Below the pieces are notes generated by a model. It was given only the letters and a program-made list of their open reading frames with translations, did no database searches and was not told where the DNA came from. A program made the position numbers and the translations under genes. From Ixodes scapularis (lineage: Eukaryota > Arthropoda > Arachnida > Ixodida > Ixodidae): DNA of 64,000 nt. Below, in pieces: positions 1 to 12,538 of the stretch (the stretch's first letter is position 1; every line of letters begins with the position of its first letter). Location: positions 15,501,085-15,565,084 of the forward strand of contig NW_024609839.1 in NCBI RefSeq assembly GCF_016920785.2, written 5' to 3'.

Positions 1-47
1 CGGCATAAGTGTAACTTTCACGGCGTTTTTTAAACAAATCTGTTAAG

Positions 48-48
<1 letters not shown>

Positions 49-81
<33 letters not shown>
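49..81. repeat. (TA)n microsatellite
   Basis: About 16 uninterrupted TA units, followed directly by a T-run to about position 95. Simple sequence with no other signal. Confidence 0.95.
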
Positions 82-85
<4 letters not shown>

Positions 86-149
86 TTTTTTTTTGAAAAC
101 GGATTTATAGCACTTTTGTCCACGTCCAACGAAAACTCGTTTCGCAGGA

Positions 150-215
150 TTGACAGGTACTGGGTTTAATCTCTGCCTCCACCTGTTTCCGTATGGATCG
201 CTATCCTATCTTCTT
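150..215 (+). mobile_element. Degenerate Ruka-like SINE fragment
   Basis: The order 'ggtactgggtttaatc', 'tgcctccacctg', 'gtatggatcgctatcc' follows the B-box and body of the two better Ruka copies in this window (12.3 and 21.2 kb), with many substitutions. Only the middle of the element is left. The match is by eye and could be partly chance. Confidence 0.4.
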
Positions 216-1097
216 GCGGTTGTGTAAGCAATAGTGCGTAAACGACGGTAGAAAGGTAAAGTTAGATATTGCAGGGAACTGGCTTCATCTCTATTTTATA
301 AAATTTGCATTCTCTCGCAATTTTAAAGCTGAATATATTTCTCGTTTTTGTTCTTTTTTGTAACATTCACAAGGTTTAATTTTCTTTTCTTCTGCAAGCA
401 AACCGGACGATAACATTGAAAATATGAGCCCGGTTACACATGAACATACGTGGAGCATGAATTATTTAGGAGCTTGATAGAAGAAGCTTACCTAATATAA
501 TCACGTTGCTAAACCTTTGCATGTCGGTTCTCAAATATGAGCCAAATACGAGTGCTTGGCTTATAGAAGATCAGAGTAAAGAGCAACAACATTTCCGCGA
601 CAAACTTAGGAAGACTTCTCGAGAGAGCCCTTAATGGGGTTAATTTGTTTGATATCTGGAATGAATGCCGTAGTGAATTCATTTCAGAAATCAAAAAGCA
701 CGAATGCACTTTGTGCATTAGTGCTTTTTTGTTGTTTACTCGAATATATATATATCTATATTAATTTAGTATAAACTTTTTTTTACCAAATGACAGACAC
801 TTTTAAAAAATATGCAAAAAATTGATTTGGGAAAAAATGTTGCTGGTTTGATTGTCACCAAGCTGCTACCAAGGAACATTCTCGTGAATATTCCGTAATG
901 CGGAATATTTCTCAGATATTCAAAAAGTTGTGTTTTGTTTCTTGCTAGAAACGCATTACATTATGGAGTTTTTTTTTCAGTGTAACAAATTTCACTAAGA
1001 AAAAAAACACGCGAAAGCTACACGAATGCGGTTTGTACCAGCGTATGATTATAATGCAATTAAAAGCAAAGGTGCAAGCGAGCTGGACAAGAATGAC
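216..1097. other. AT-rich spacer without recognisable gene
   Basis: No coding signal was recognised. The only structure is a short hairpin at 693-729: a 17-bp stem with one mismatch, a 3-base loop and T-rich 3' side. It could be a snap-back remnant. Nothing shows that it is transcribed. Confidence 0.5.
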
Positions 1098-1214
1098 GAA
1101 AATAATCCCTGGAGAAGGGGAACAAGAGGGACAAGGACAAACACACCTAGCTGTGTTTGGAGATGTGTGTTTGTCCTTTGCCCCTCTTGTTACCCTTCTC
1201 CAGGGAATATTTTT
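1098..1214. repeat. Fold-back hairpin repeat (about 50-bp arms)
   Basis: The arm at 1098-1147 is repeated in inverted orientation at 1164-1214 with only a few mismatches; the loop is about 16 bases. Purine-rich blocks such as 'gagaaggggaacaagaggg' on the left become pyrimidine-rich on the right. It belongs to the same structural class as the hairpins at 7.4, 23.3, 49.3 and 63.7 kb. Confidence 0.8.
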
Positions 1215-1494
1215 ATACAAGCGTGTTTGTTATACGGCCAGTGGGACACAGTAGGAGAGGCTAATCGTAACACGTAGTCGTCTAATTTACTAAAATATCT
1301 TAAATACATTTTTAATAATTGACGCTAAGCACATGTTTTAAAGCCCAGTTTTATGCCCCCGTTTCCTTGTTGAGAGGCATCGCCGTCGGCGTAACCGCGC
1401 GTTGCATTATGGGATATTTCTCATAATGACGTCACACGCGACGTCACGTGTGATGTCACGAGGGCAACATTTTCCCCCTAAAAATTGCGGTAAA

Positions 1495-2513
1495 TTTTCC
1501 ACCTAAAGATAAAATTTCTGGACGCATTGGTAAACATAAATGGCAGTAGGCTAGAAACAAACTTGTACCAGAAACCCATGACCGTCAGCAAATTTTTAAT
1601 TTTAGCAGCTCGCATCCCCGTCAATGCAAAACGGGAATTGCTTACAGCCGGGCACACATATAAAGACGCATTTGTTAGAAGGAAGCCGGCTCTGCTCCGA
1701 ACACAGACACGCGACGTGATGTTCTGACCCACCAGAAGTATCCGTCGCAAGTTATATATGGTGCTATTGATCGGGCGAAAGATCTAAATCCAGAGGAATA
1801 TCTTACACGACATAAAACAGGTAGCACCAAACTCCGCGAGACCAACCTAATATTAAGCTTCTCGGCCAACCTCCCCAACGTTAGTGTAATACTAGGCTGG
1901 CATTATAATACATTAGAGCAGAATCATTTGATGATGTTAGTTGTTCCTAAGGTTCCAGGGGCCGTATAGAGGTGGGATAAAAACCTGGTTGACATGATAA
2001 TCTACTTCAAATTTACCTCTCCCCAGAACAATGGCTCTGGTTACTGCAACCAGCCGCGATGCAAATTATGTCCTCATATGATTCCTGCCAGTAAAGCCAC
2101 AAGTTTGAAATCTAGATTTTTTACCACATAAGCGGTACACTTCGTTGGGACTCAAGAAATGTAGTATAGCTACTGCCTTTCACACCCTCTAGCATGCATT
2201 ACATTGACGAGACAGAGACCCCCTTCCGGTTCCGTCTCAACACCCATAAGGCGCAAATAAAATTTTTCCCGGACCTTCCGTTTTCAATACGATTCAACTA
2301 CCAAAGCGTTCCATTCAAATTATGACAGCTGCCATCTTACAGTCAGGGTTTCAAGCTCACTATGTCCGTGAAGCCAGGGAATGGTGCATAATTTATAAAT
2401 TTAACACTGTCTCCAATGGCATGAATAAAAGCAAAGGAACATTTGTCCGTCACCGAGCTAGCCAGAACGTAAATTATCGCCAAATAACACAATTAATTAT
2501 TCCTAAATACTAA
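1495..2513 (+). mobile_element. Penelope-like retroelement, 3' part (RT end plus GIY-YIG endonuclease), decayed
   Basis: This is the 3' end of a Penelope-like element (PLE), read on the plus strand through several frameshifts and stops. Recognisable blocks in family order are FLDALV (1515-1532) and LETNLYQKP (about 1551) from the end of the reverse transcriptase; AIDRAKDLNPEEYL (about 1767) and SFSANLPNVSVIL from the linker; a cysteine motif CNQPRCKLCPHM (about 2047); the endonuclease block YIDETETPFRFRLNTHK (about 2200), where the family has YIGET; and IYKFNTVSNGMN (about 2388) near the C-terminus. PLEs insert by target-primed reverse transcription using this GIY-YIG nuclease. The catalytic half of the RT is missing upstream, and the frame breaks (for example a stop near 1968) show the copy is dead. 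The call rests on recognition of several ordered motifs. Confidence 0.85.
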
Positions 2514-2516
2514 AAA

Positions 2517-4389
2517 ATGCGCGTTCACGACTTTGGTCCCAGTTTAGTGCATTCGATATCCGCTAATGGTTATCTTGAGCAGGCTAGTATACCGGTCGCC
2601 GCTTTGCCCCGTGGCGCCTCCTTAGCCGCGTCGGGTTTCTCCCCAGTCCTCGGTGTCAAATGTAGTCCTGCCCAATTACATTTTTTTCCTCCACTGTCCT
2701 TCCCGTGTTTAGGTCTCTTCGAGTTTCTCTAATCTCCCGAAATTGACTCCCACTGTTTTCCGGGACACGAACCGTCGCGTTAAGCGCACTGCTGTTTATT
2801 GTTTCCGTATGTTTTTTGCTTGTATAGTATGGTTGGCTTGGTGGAGGTTTCGTTGCAGTAATTGCTTCTTGGCGCGCATGCTGAGTTGGCTTCTTCGCAG
2901 GGCGATACCCTGCCGCGAGACGGCCGCCCAGTTCGCTTATGCACAGTGCACTGTCGACGTTGTTCCGAGCAGCACGCTCCCCTCTCTTTTTAATGATTCT
3001 TTCTTTTTTCTGTCTTTTTTCAGCTTGGCGTGGGAGCCTTTCTTTTCTGTTGTATGTTCTGTGGTTGCTTAGCCATAGGATGCTTTCCCCGAAGGCTGCT
3101 TGCGTGCACCCTATTTGCGGTCTTCCCTCACAGATTTGTAATGTATCTGTTTTTTTTGTATGATTTTGTATCGTGTGTTGTCAGTTGGCCTTTCTAGTGT
3201 CCTCCTCTTCCTCGTTTGTTTCCTGTTCTCTCAGCGTGCTTTCGGAATGTCAAACTTCACAACTTTTTGTCAAAACACCGAAGGAGACGGTTCCTCCCGG
3301 CGATACAGTTGGGTATAAAAAGTTAACAAGTTGTTCAACGGCGATGCCTTTATTCCTAGACGTGTTTTCGCGTACAAGTGTCTACACTTTCATACACTGT
3401 ATATATAATGAGGGCGAAAGAAGGGGTGTGAAAACCAAAATAGTGGTCTTTAACGACTGCCTTACTGCGCTTCTTTGGTCAGGTTGGCTTCCCCCCACTA
3501 AGACAAATGGTGTGGTGGAGCATGCTTTACAGTAGCGGATCCCGTGCCTTCAATGGGAATAGGGGGAGGGGCGTGCAATGAAGTGTTTAGAGTTCCTCTA
3601 TAGATAGGTAAACAGGAACTCTAGTCCAGTTGGACTAGTAGCGTTATCGATTGCATGACTCTCGCCGCTTATAAAAAATTTTACGCACACACGCTATAGC
3701 CAGGCTACCGAGAAATGTGATATATATTTTACTCATATAATTCTTAGTTTTATTTGGAAGCGAACACATTGATAGATAAATTAACCTTGCCGAACAGATC
3801 ATAAATTGTGAGGAGAAAACAATAACAAAGAGGCACGTTATGCATCATTTCGCCTGCAGCAAGAACACATGTCTATCGAAACACATAATTTGCTCGCACT
3901 TGTACAAAGCAAAAGTGTCGCATGGAAGCGAAAAAAAAGAAGAAAAAAAAAAGGAGACACCACGAAACATGAAACGTCCCAAAGATTAACCACGTTTCTG
4001 TATGAAAACGCCCCTTCATAAACCTTACTAAGCCGCACACATAGAAACACACACAAACGACCAATGAAACAAGCTCAGCTACCGCGCGAAAACTGTTTCT
4101 AGAACGCCACTTATCGCTCGAAAAACCAAAAGCTCGTTCCGGGAAGCCCGCCCAAACGCTACGCTTGCATAAAAATTACCCACGAGTTTTGCATTAGAAA
4201 TAACACACACACAGAGACCGTTAGAGACTGACGCTTTCAATCGCCTTCTCAAGCGGGAGAACGACTCTCAGCCTGCCCCCTCCCACCTCCCCATTACCGT
4301 TTTCCTCGTCATTTTGGCCGTGTCGTTTGCCCAAACGCGTCCCAATTCACCCTTCGGTTCCGGCCATTGACCCCAGCACCTTTTTCGTC
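2517..4389. other. Spacer, T/GT-rich, no recognised gene
   Basis: Several overlapping open frames of 70-120 codons lie between 2517 and 3540, but their translations are low-complexity Ser/Phe/Leu-rich and match no family I know. A 9-bp-stem hairpin sits at 3589-3622. The stretch directly follows the Penelope fragment, so part of it may be its 3' tail or flanking retroelement DNA. Confidence 0.5.
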
Positions 4390-5057
4390 TTTTATTACCG
4401 TTAGTATTTCATCGCCAAGGTGGCTGCTTCAGAGGGTACACCGAGCTCCGCGCCACCTCAGCGTCAGAATCGCGTCGACGCTAAAGCCGACGCCAGCGCC
4501 GGCGCTGGCGCGGCTTACGTACGCGAGCGCTCCCTAGCGCGAACGTCGTCGGCGCTGACTCTCTCCCCATCTGCAGAGCCGTCCAGACGTCTCTACGGCG
4601 CGGACTCTGCGTTCCCGGTTTCGGAGTGTTTCTGCCTGTTTGTTTTTTCATTCGCTCCGGGCTACGTTTGCGAATTGCGCGCTTCGATATCAGCCAAGTT
4701 TGGTATACTGAAGCGACCGTTTTTGTGAAGTGGTCTCACTCTGTGAATGCCACCACGCCTCCGGAAGCCCAGTTTGTGACCTGCTTGTGAAGGAAGCTTG
4801 TGAAAGTCGGCAGCACACGCACAACCTCGGCCTTCGTGTGAAGGTGTTTTGTGACGGAAAGGTGTGTTTCTTGACGGGTCAGTGACGAAACGTTCGGTGA
4901 AGAGAGCTGTTTCTTATGGCTCGGTGACGAAAAGTGTTTATGTTTTGATTACTGCAGTAGCAGCAGCAGCAGCGGCATCAACGGTGCGAACGACTCTGTG
5001 ATGCTCGGTCTTTGATACTGTTGGTTTCTACGTCAGTCGGCTACGTCTACGAGCACG
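4390..5057 (+). promoter_or_regulatory. CpG-rich candidate promoter / untranslated first exon with splice donor
   Basis: This block is much richer in GC and CpG than the AT-rich DNA on both sides and carries no repeat signature. It ends in 'gagcacg' followed by GTAAGC at 5058, a good splice donor, after which composition drops back to AT-rich. That pattern fits a promoter and 5'-UTR exon. There is an open frame at 4420-4728, but it opens with GTG, has no known domain and is probably non-coding. No partner exon was found downstream, so a gene start is inference only. Confidence 0.3.
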
Positions 5058-7381
5058 GTAAGCTGTGGTGTTCTGGCGTTTTATAATAACTACAAGGAGT
5101 GAAACGTTTAACGTGATAACGCATTTGTTTAGTTTCGTTCTCTTATGTAACTCACTGTTTTTCTGCAGTATAGAATATGCTAGAATAAGTAGTCGCGTTT
5201 ATAAACGGTACCCGCATAGCATCTATTAACGCATTTACGTAAGCAATTATATAAGTCAGGTTTCGTTCTAAACGGTTCGATGCAAATGAGAAGGGGGTTT
5301 GACTGGCGAGTCAGCTTAACTAATAGTATGTTAACGCCGCTTGTATTTAGTAATGAAAGTAATAAAACAAAATTATTCCATTGCTTCATGGGTGAAATGA
5401 GAAGTCAGTTAAATTAACATTCAACATTAATAATAGTTGATTTTATGAACCAGGCAAAGAGTGCAAAAAATTTGTGTAGAGTCACTGCCGAAAAAACATT
5501 GAAGCATTCTTGATACCCAAATCCTTAGCGCATTAATTTTCAATGTATTTTAGTTTTATTTTGATATATGCCTTTACCGCGTATATATTTTTTTCGCGTG
5601 CCATCTTGAGTAACAATATGTTTCATTATACAAGTCCTTATAATTTTCAAGTGCTCGTGTATAAACCTCTTCTTGCTACCGGACGATGAAGAAGAACAGA
5701 AGCGAGGCAGCTCAAGCTTCGGTTTTCTTTTACGCAGTCTGAAAACGAAAAGTAAAGGATAAGGTCGCACCGACGGATTGTCTGGCGTTTTTCCCTTCCT
5801 GTTCCTTTGTTCCTGAAAGCCTTTGTCATGGATTGCATCTATGTAATAATTAGTAAAAGCCGGTTCCAAAAAAAAAAATAAAGACAGCTATTTACTTTGC
5901 CAAGAATACACAAGTGGATCGATTCTTTTTAGTGAAATAATAAAACAAAAATGTCTGACTCAGAAAAAAAAAAGCCTCTGATGGAATTTAACAAGCTGTA
6001 TTAGGTATACGTAACTATACGTTTTACATGATGAATTTATTTGAAAATAATTTTTACTCATTTTGAAATCCCAGACATACTGTTTTGTTTTAAGGATAAG
6101 AACCATAATTATTTCTATAAATCAAAGGGCCCCAACATTAGAGTTGACTTAGCGTAAATAAATTAAAGCTGAGTTTCAAAAGGTACAAAATTATCTGCCG
6201 CATTCTTAAAAACACTTCTTGTATAAATTGCACCATGCTTGGCAGTTATAATGATACACATTAAAGCTCTAAAATATCGCATTTATTCAAAATTTATATA
6301 TTTGTTTGCAAACAGTCCCTTCTTAAACACATCAGAAACTGATTTAATTTTATATTCAGCATAAAAGAAACGTGTTGTGACAGCGGAAATTTTTTGAAAA
6401 GAAAATTCCTTTAGGAACATAGCCATATTTCCAACTGACACAAAGTGCAGTAATAACACGAAACAATGATTTGGAGTTTACGATTGAAATTAAATTACCC
6501 GGTCACAATTTTTTTTCTTTGTAATTAAGGGAGCAACCGATACAAGGTATAACCGGACCGATATTTTGGCGGTTCTCAAAAGTAAGAATTTCAAGCATGG
6601 TCCCAAAAGTGTTTAGCGTTTTGTCCTGATACAAAGGTGTACGTTTTATTTAATTTTTTTTTTGTGGCGTGGGTGGTTGTTTTTTGTTTTTTTTTTCTCG
6701 TTAGGCGCGCCGTGAAGTATTACTGAACTAACTCCGCGTTTCTGCTTTACTTTTCAATAATGACTATTTTTTTTTATCATCTGTTTTCATTAGGAAGCAA
6801 GTTCAGCCTTAGTTATGTCGCGTGCAGCAACGCTCTGGCCATTAACTAATTTGAACTGGAGCGTGGTTAGCTTGTTAATAGGCAGATGCACCTTGGAAGA
6901 TGGCCATTAAATAAGTACTTGTTCTCGCGATATTGGTTATAAACTAAAGAAAATAAAGAAACTGACCAGCAAAGCGGGTCAGAGGAGATATTAATTAGGT
7001 AAAAACTGGGTCGACGTGCGTGTATTCATTCGTCGTATATTACTCGCATTTACACAATTGTAATACCATGATCAAAACATCGAGCTTTTTCTCTCTATAT
7101 ATGCTTAGAGGGACCGTTTACTTTTTCATTATGTACTAAGTAGCTGAAATTCCAGACTGTTATTCGGAAAATTAGCCTACCTTACTGGCATGTAGAAAAT
7201 CAGCAGCAGATAGATGTTGCAACTATTTATGTATTTATTGATTTCATTTACTTTCAAGGTAAAAAATTACAAGGGGAAAGTGGTCACAGACAAACTGAAA
7301 GATAATATAACGCACCGAAAGATGCAATAAGAATTGATGAGCAGAAAGTTGGGGCGGAAACGAGCTGGTTGTACTTGAACA
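5058..7381. other. AT-rich spacer
   Basis: No gene or clear repeat was recognised; there are poly-A and poly-T runs and one candidate splice donor at its left border. If the CpG-rich block to the left is an exon, this would be intron. Confidence 0.5.
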
Positions 7382-7491
7382 CAGTAAAACACCCTTAGAC
7401 TGGGGAAAAAAAGGGACATACAGACAGACATCTTGGTACCTCTACTTATGTCCGTACCTTCTTTTCCCCAGTCTCGGGGTGTTTTTACTAT
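7382..7491. repeat. Fold-back hairpin repeat
   Basis: The arms 7382-7420 and 7447-7491 are imperfect inverted copies around 'agactgggg' / 'ccccagtct'. A similar 'aagaattgatgag'-type word lies on each side (about 7328 and 7502), possibly a target-site duplication. Confidence 0.7.
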
Positions 7492-9710
7492 GCACAACGA
7501 TAAGAATTGATTAGATGAGGGGAAAATCTTCTTTATTACAAAACGAGTAGTAAAAAAAGCACACAATTGGACGTTTTGCATAGTGCTAGTAAATTTTCAT
7601 TTAGGTTAAAGATACCTGTATGTGCATTCAAATATCGTTACTAGTTATTTTATCAGAGCTTACATGTTTCAAACGTAAACTAAACATTGCTTTCGGCTGG
7701 CAAACAAATCCAGAGAGAACTACTTCACACAGAGTAATATCTATCCGCTACACTTTGCTTTTATTTTTGAAGCGATAACCAGTACTGGGCAGTAAGGCAG
7801 CTTGTTTCTTTGCCTTGAACGTGCAACTTTGAGTAGTAATTACGAGGCTGTGCAGAGCATTAAATGTGGCGCTACATGTCTAAGAAAAAAACGCACAACA
7901 GAGGTTGTAAGACGAATGGCCCGCAAAAACGGATTACACGCATATAAGACACAGTTGTATACACTGAACACACAACTGTATACAGCGCGCTGAAACGCAA
8001 GCCGGGTTGATCGGCTGCTGAGACAAGTGTTAAAAGAGATGCACATGTTTGTTGTAAATTGCTTTGAATATAAAATAAATAGGTGAAGCTTCCGGTAAGC
8101 AAAGAACATCACTCAACTGTGTCTATCGAGCAGTAAATAACAGACTGTACCGTTTGATAAATATTGCGTAATAACCAAGTTGGGTCCGTGAAACAATTGC
8201 AGATAATCTTAAACCGTGATACTCAAGATAATCAGCCATGCCTTATGTTCTTTAAGCTATCGTTGTAAATAAACGGAACAATCTGTCGTGTAAATGAAAC
8301 GAAAAATAAAAAATAACACCATGTTTGTATGCTGGCTGCTCTCTCAGATGCTCCAGCATAAAAAAAAAATATAATTATTGTTCTTTTTTTAGCAGTTGAG
8401 ACAGATATATACAAATGTAGCATTATACTAACCTCTATTGGCATTGGCTGGCCTGGTTAATTTAAAGGGATACTGAACCGAAATCTCGAGCTCACAAAAC
8501 AAGGCTGGACGCATAGCCGGGACTACAAAACCCCAAGACATCACTGATATTGGGTTATGTCAAACTGATCGCCTTATTTCTCGGAAAAGAAGTGCGTGAT
8601 TGAACACGGCCGGCGAGGCCGACGAGACTAGTCACGTGACGATTCCCATCCCCAGACGTCACGTAGTAGCGGTAACACTGTCGACGCTACTGCGCATGCG
8701 CAGAAGCTTCACGCGAATTCGGTTTCTGGGCAAGCGCATTGTCCATACCTTGTTTGGGCCGACGTGGGCTTGTTTGTAAACGGCGTGTCGGTCCATAGAC
8801 CGGTGTCCGAACTCTTGGCCCCCAGCGATAAAAATTAGAAAATAAAATTCTGCAACGCAGGCTCTTGTGAAGAGAAGGGCTGCGCATAAAACAAAATGTT
8901 GACCTTATACGGCACTCTTGGTATCGGTGTTGTTCTTGGAGCTTCGTGAATAACATTTCTGACGTTCTTCCACAACGATATGTGCGAAGATTTGTAAAAA
9001 AACAAAAATAGTCTCACAAAAACCGCAGCCCTCCGATTGTGTCATAGCGTGAGCGTAAAAAAACAGGATGCGCTCATGGTACAGACCAGACACTGGTCTA
9101 CAATACTCCAAAGAATAGGGAGTGTCTACTTTATCGTAGAAGAATTGGGAGATCTGGTCGCTGCAATCAAGAGAGGGAGCTCGGCCACACACGAGGCTGA
9201 AAATGCCTTGAGGAATAACAAACACAATCTGCGCTGTGATACTGAACGTGACGTTTACCCATGCTCAGTGACACAACAAGCATGCTTTCTTATACTCGAT
9301 CCTTTTCACACTAAGAAAAACAAAAAGGGCGCTTTGCGCATTATTCATGCACCACGAGAATTAGTTCCTACAACATTTGGTCGTCGAAAGAAATGCGATA
9401 CTTTTGGATTTTCAAACATGTAGGTTGTGATAAAATGACGTGATACTAATCTAAGCTGCACCTACATATACCTTAATTTAACACATGAAGCAAACAATTA
9501 CTATTGCTCCGCGAGCAGCCGAACTTCTTTTCTTACTACTGTTCTTGAGGTCAATAAGAGTGTAGGAGGGAGGATATTTTTAGCGTCGGTCGTTCACCGA
9601 ACTTCTTCTGTAAATGGCAGCGACTGGCTCTCCCAACTGCATCGCGGGAAAGTTGTCACTACAAATTTTTTTATCTATAGTGTCTCACGCTACAATAGGC
9701 ACTTTTACGG
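7492..9710. other. Spacer, no recognised gene
   Basis: From 8462 a 'ttaaagggatactgaacc' start resembles the ends of abundant tick DNA repeats, but no matching far end was found. The open frame at 9037-9423 (plus) encodes no family I recognise. Confidence 0.45.
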
Positions 9711-9862
9711 AACCGTTACCGTGTTCCGGGTACCGCAGTACTGGAGCCTCGAAACATGCCTTTAAAGGCGCGCACTGGTGATACCATGTCCGCGGGGCGC
9801 GCGCTTTAAAAGCGCGTTTCGAAGGTTCCTGTAGTGCGGTACCCGGAACACGCTAACGGTTT
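9711..9862. mobile_element. Palindromic MITE, 152 bp
   Basis: About 63-bp terminal inverted repeats beginning AACCGTTA converge on a short GC-rich centre. The right arm repeats the left, with shared blocks 'gtgttccgggtaccgca' and the AAAGCGCG region. Flanking words 'ttttacgg' and 'tttacgg' suggest a target duplication, although 9 extra bases separate the right one from the element. No coding capacity. Confidence 0.75.
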
Positions 9863-10644
9863 GGAACACGCTTTACGGTTTGCTAAAAGTCTTCAATATT
9901 TGGATACTTTAATGCATCGTGAAACTGGTCGTTTTAAGCCTTTCTGCGTCTGCCGATAATCCAAAATGAATTGTTTGGTTTCGTCGTCAGAATAGAGGAA
10001 CAGAGGGGAATGTTTGCCGAGTATCGAAGCGGACTCGTGGTGTGTGTTCAGACAATGTCGGCTCAGTGTGGACCTACGCTCCGAACGGCGTCGCTTAAGC
10101 GAACCGCTGTGCGGGAAAACACGACATCGAGATCTCGCGTGACCTGGGTCATTTTGGCCGGCTCCTTGGTGGTCCACTCGTTTGCTCGACGAGACGGTAT
10201 TACTAAAATGTGACATAGCAAAGACCGGGATTCCTGCTTGTTTGATTCTTTGTTTTCCTGTGTGCTGTCTTTTTGTTTCTCTATTCTTTGGCGTTTGCTT
10301 TGCTTGTTGCGAGCGGGTCGTTGTATTTTATTTTCGGATCGCTAAGAAGTACAACTTAATGTTTTATTTGAGAGATTACATTTTAGACTACTAAAAATTT
10401 TAATCGTAGTTAAGACGCGCTTAGAAGGAGATAGACATCACTCAAATAGATAACATTGGGCGTCGAATGCTTGTAGTTTGATAAACCAAGATAGGAATAA
10501 ACAAATGTTCTTTTGGGGAACCTACAAGAGAGATTCTTATTTTAAACTGGACAAAAAACAAATTTACTGAATGAGAGGCTCAGAATACTGCATGCGGCAC
10601 AGGCAGCCAACCGTAGGTATGTTAGGGAGCGTAACACACTTGCC
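9863..10644. other. Spacer, no recognised gene
   Basis: A 107-codon ATG-initiated frame on the minus strand (9893-10216) has no recognisable domain and no flanking gene signals. Otherwise nothing was seen. Confidence 0.5.
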
Positions 10645-11427
10645 CAGCGTTGGCGCGGACGCGTTACAGGTAACGGCGTTACTTCTAACGCGTTACTATC
10701 TTTCAGTAACGTAGTAACGTAGTCTTTATTTTTAGAAAACTGTAACGGGTCACATGCTTGCGTTACTAATTTTGTGTGACAGGTAACGTAGTTACGTTAC
10801 CCGTTACATATTTCTCCCAAAACATGACAAAAGGTACGCTTGCTTTTTTTATGTTTTTATACTTTACCCCACATTACGTTGAGACACAACCGACGCTACG
10901 AGCTAATGGTACAAATCAGACAGCGTCAAAAGGGCATGATCATGGTGTCCGTCATGTTTCTGAACGCGTTCCATCATCCCTGAGACAATAAAAAGGAGGA
11001 AACAAAAAGGTGCACCGAGTTGTGTTTTTAAACGCTGCTTGACGAGGACCCATTAGGTCGTAGCGTCGGCTGCGTCGTGACTTACGCTGAAACGAAGATA
11101 GACGGAAAATCATTAATTATTGCACTGCTTCTACATACGTTCAAAATTTTGCCTGTTTTTTTTGTTTTGTTTTTTTGCCACACAAAATTCTTTATTTTAT
11201 CAAAAACCTCAATGCTTACGCTGTGTCCCAGTTTCAAAAAAACAATGTCCCGAAAAGAAAAAACCCGCTAGTATTGCTTTTTTTTTTTCAATAGAAAGTA
11301 ACGCAAAAGTAATTTGCTATACTTTTTATTGGTACCGCAACGGTAACGCGTTCCTTTATTTTGTAAGTAACGAGTAGCGCATTTCGTTTTTTTTTTTTTT
11401 TTTTTTTCTCTAACGGTTACAACACTG
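10645..11427. mobile_element. hAT-like non-autonomous DNA element
   Basis: The left end reads CAGCGTTGGCG and the right end, reversed, CAGTGTTGTAAC, the CAGNGTTG terminus of hAT-type elements. The flanking 8-mers (10637-10644 cacttgcc; 11428-11435 catttacc) agree at 6 of 8 bases, both differences being transitions, as expected of an aged hAT 8-bp target duplication. Both ends are rich in GTAACGCGTTAC-type words. No transposase frame is present. It is related to the element at 39.5-40.8 kb. Confidence 0.75.
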
Positions 11428-12311
11428 CATTTACCCATGAAATTGACAAGTGGGGCAAAATCGTTTCCTTTATTTCAAAATCATAGTTGCTAACATTAGA
11501 AAACAAAGACATACAGCAAATGCACTTTAACATTCAGAGCTTACGAAGCGTTGCATAACCCAATAATACTGTGCATTTTTTGGTGTTTTCTGTGCTGAAT
11601 GTACCTCTCTATTTTATAGTTGTTTAGACATTCCGTGTCATTTATGATAACAATATACATCTTTCTAGAGGCAGTCCAGAAGCAGGCGATTAATAGCGTC
11701 TGTTCCTGGTTTTGAGAGTTGGCTCGAGAAGAGACGATGAGTAAATGTGCGTAGATTGACAATTTAATTACACTCTGTACAGGTATTGGTGAAGGCGAGC
11801 GGGTTGAACATGAATACGTAAAATTGTCCTCTGTGTTTTATTCTTTCAATTTCATGTGTACAGGTATTCTTGAACTGGAAATAGAAAAACCACCCCTTAT
11901 ACATTTTATTCTACTCCTAGCCTGCTCCGTATTATTGAAGACCCAACTTTCTAAAAGTATTTTTGCGGTGTTTCCGTCAGCCACAGTAAAAGGGGCACTT
12001 GGTGCATAAAGCACGGGACCGCTTGGTGATGGAAAAAGCGAGAAATCGACAGATTCTTTTGCTATAGCCCACCACATCATGACACACACTGCACCCTTAA
12101 TAAGGTTCGGCGCGAGCTCGGATGATTAACAAAAGTTCTGAGAGAAGTCAATGAGATGGAAACTGCATTAGGCGTGCGCTTCGTCAGGTAAAAACGTTAA
12201 TATATGAAGCTGCTCTACAAATTTATGGCCGCGTCTTTTTTTTTCTTTTTTTTGCTCCTTGTTTTTGTTTTTTATACGGGCGTGAAGTGCAGGTTGCCTA
12301 GTGTCTTGCGC
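11428..12311. other. AT-rich spacer
   Basis: No gene or repeat was recognised. Open frames here are short and without family resemblance. Confidence 0.5.
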
Positions 12312-12538
12312 ACACCAGCTCGAAGCACGCTCAGCGAAAGATCGTGCTGCAGAACTTAGGGTTCCTGGGTTCAATCCCCACCCCTGCCCGTTTCGATCTG
12401 GATGAGCATCGTACCGGCGTGCGGTCGTATATCACCGCTGTGTGGTGCGCGTTGAAGACCCCAGCCAAGTGGTTATACTGCGCTGGCTCAATTGCTCATC
12501 TGCAGCCGAGGCTCCAGACGTCAATTCGGGCTGACTAA
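12312..12538 (+). mobile_element. Ruka-type tRNA-derived SINE
   Basis: Carries a pol III B-box-like 'gggttcaatcccc' followed by the Ruka body 'cacccctgcccgtttcgatc' and the downstream 'accccagccaagtgg' and 'gctggctcaattgctcatct' blocks. The same order occurs in the copy at 21.2 kb. The tRNA-like head is decayed. Ruka is a tick SINE mobilised by LINE machinery. Confidence 0.85.

Noticed and set aside
9893..10216. 107-codon ATG-initiated minus-strand frame
   Set aside because: Length is within chance in 64 kb; no domain and no neighbouring gene signals.
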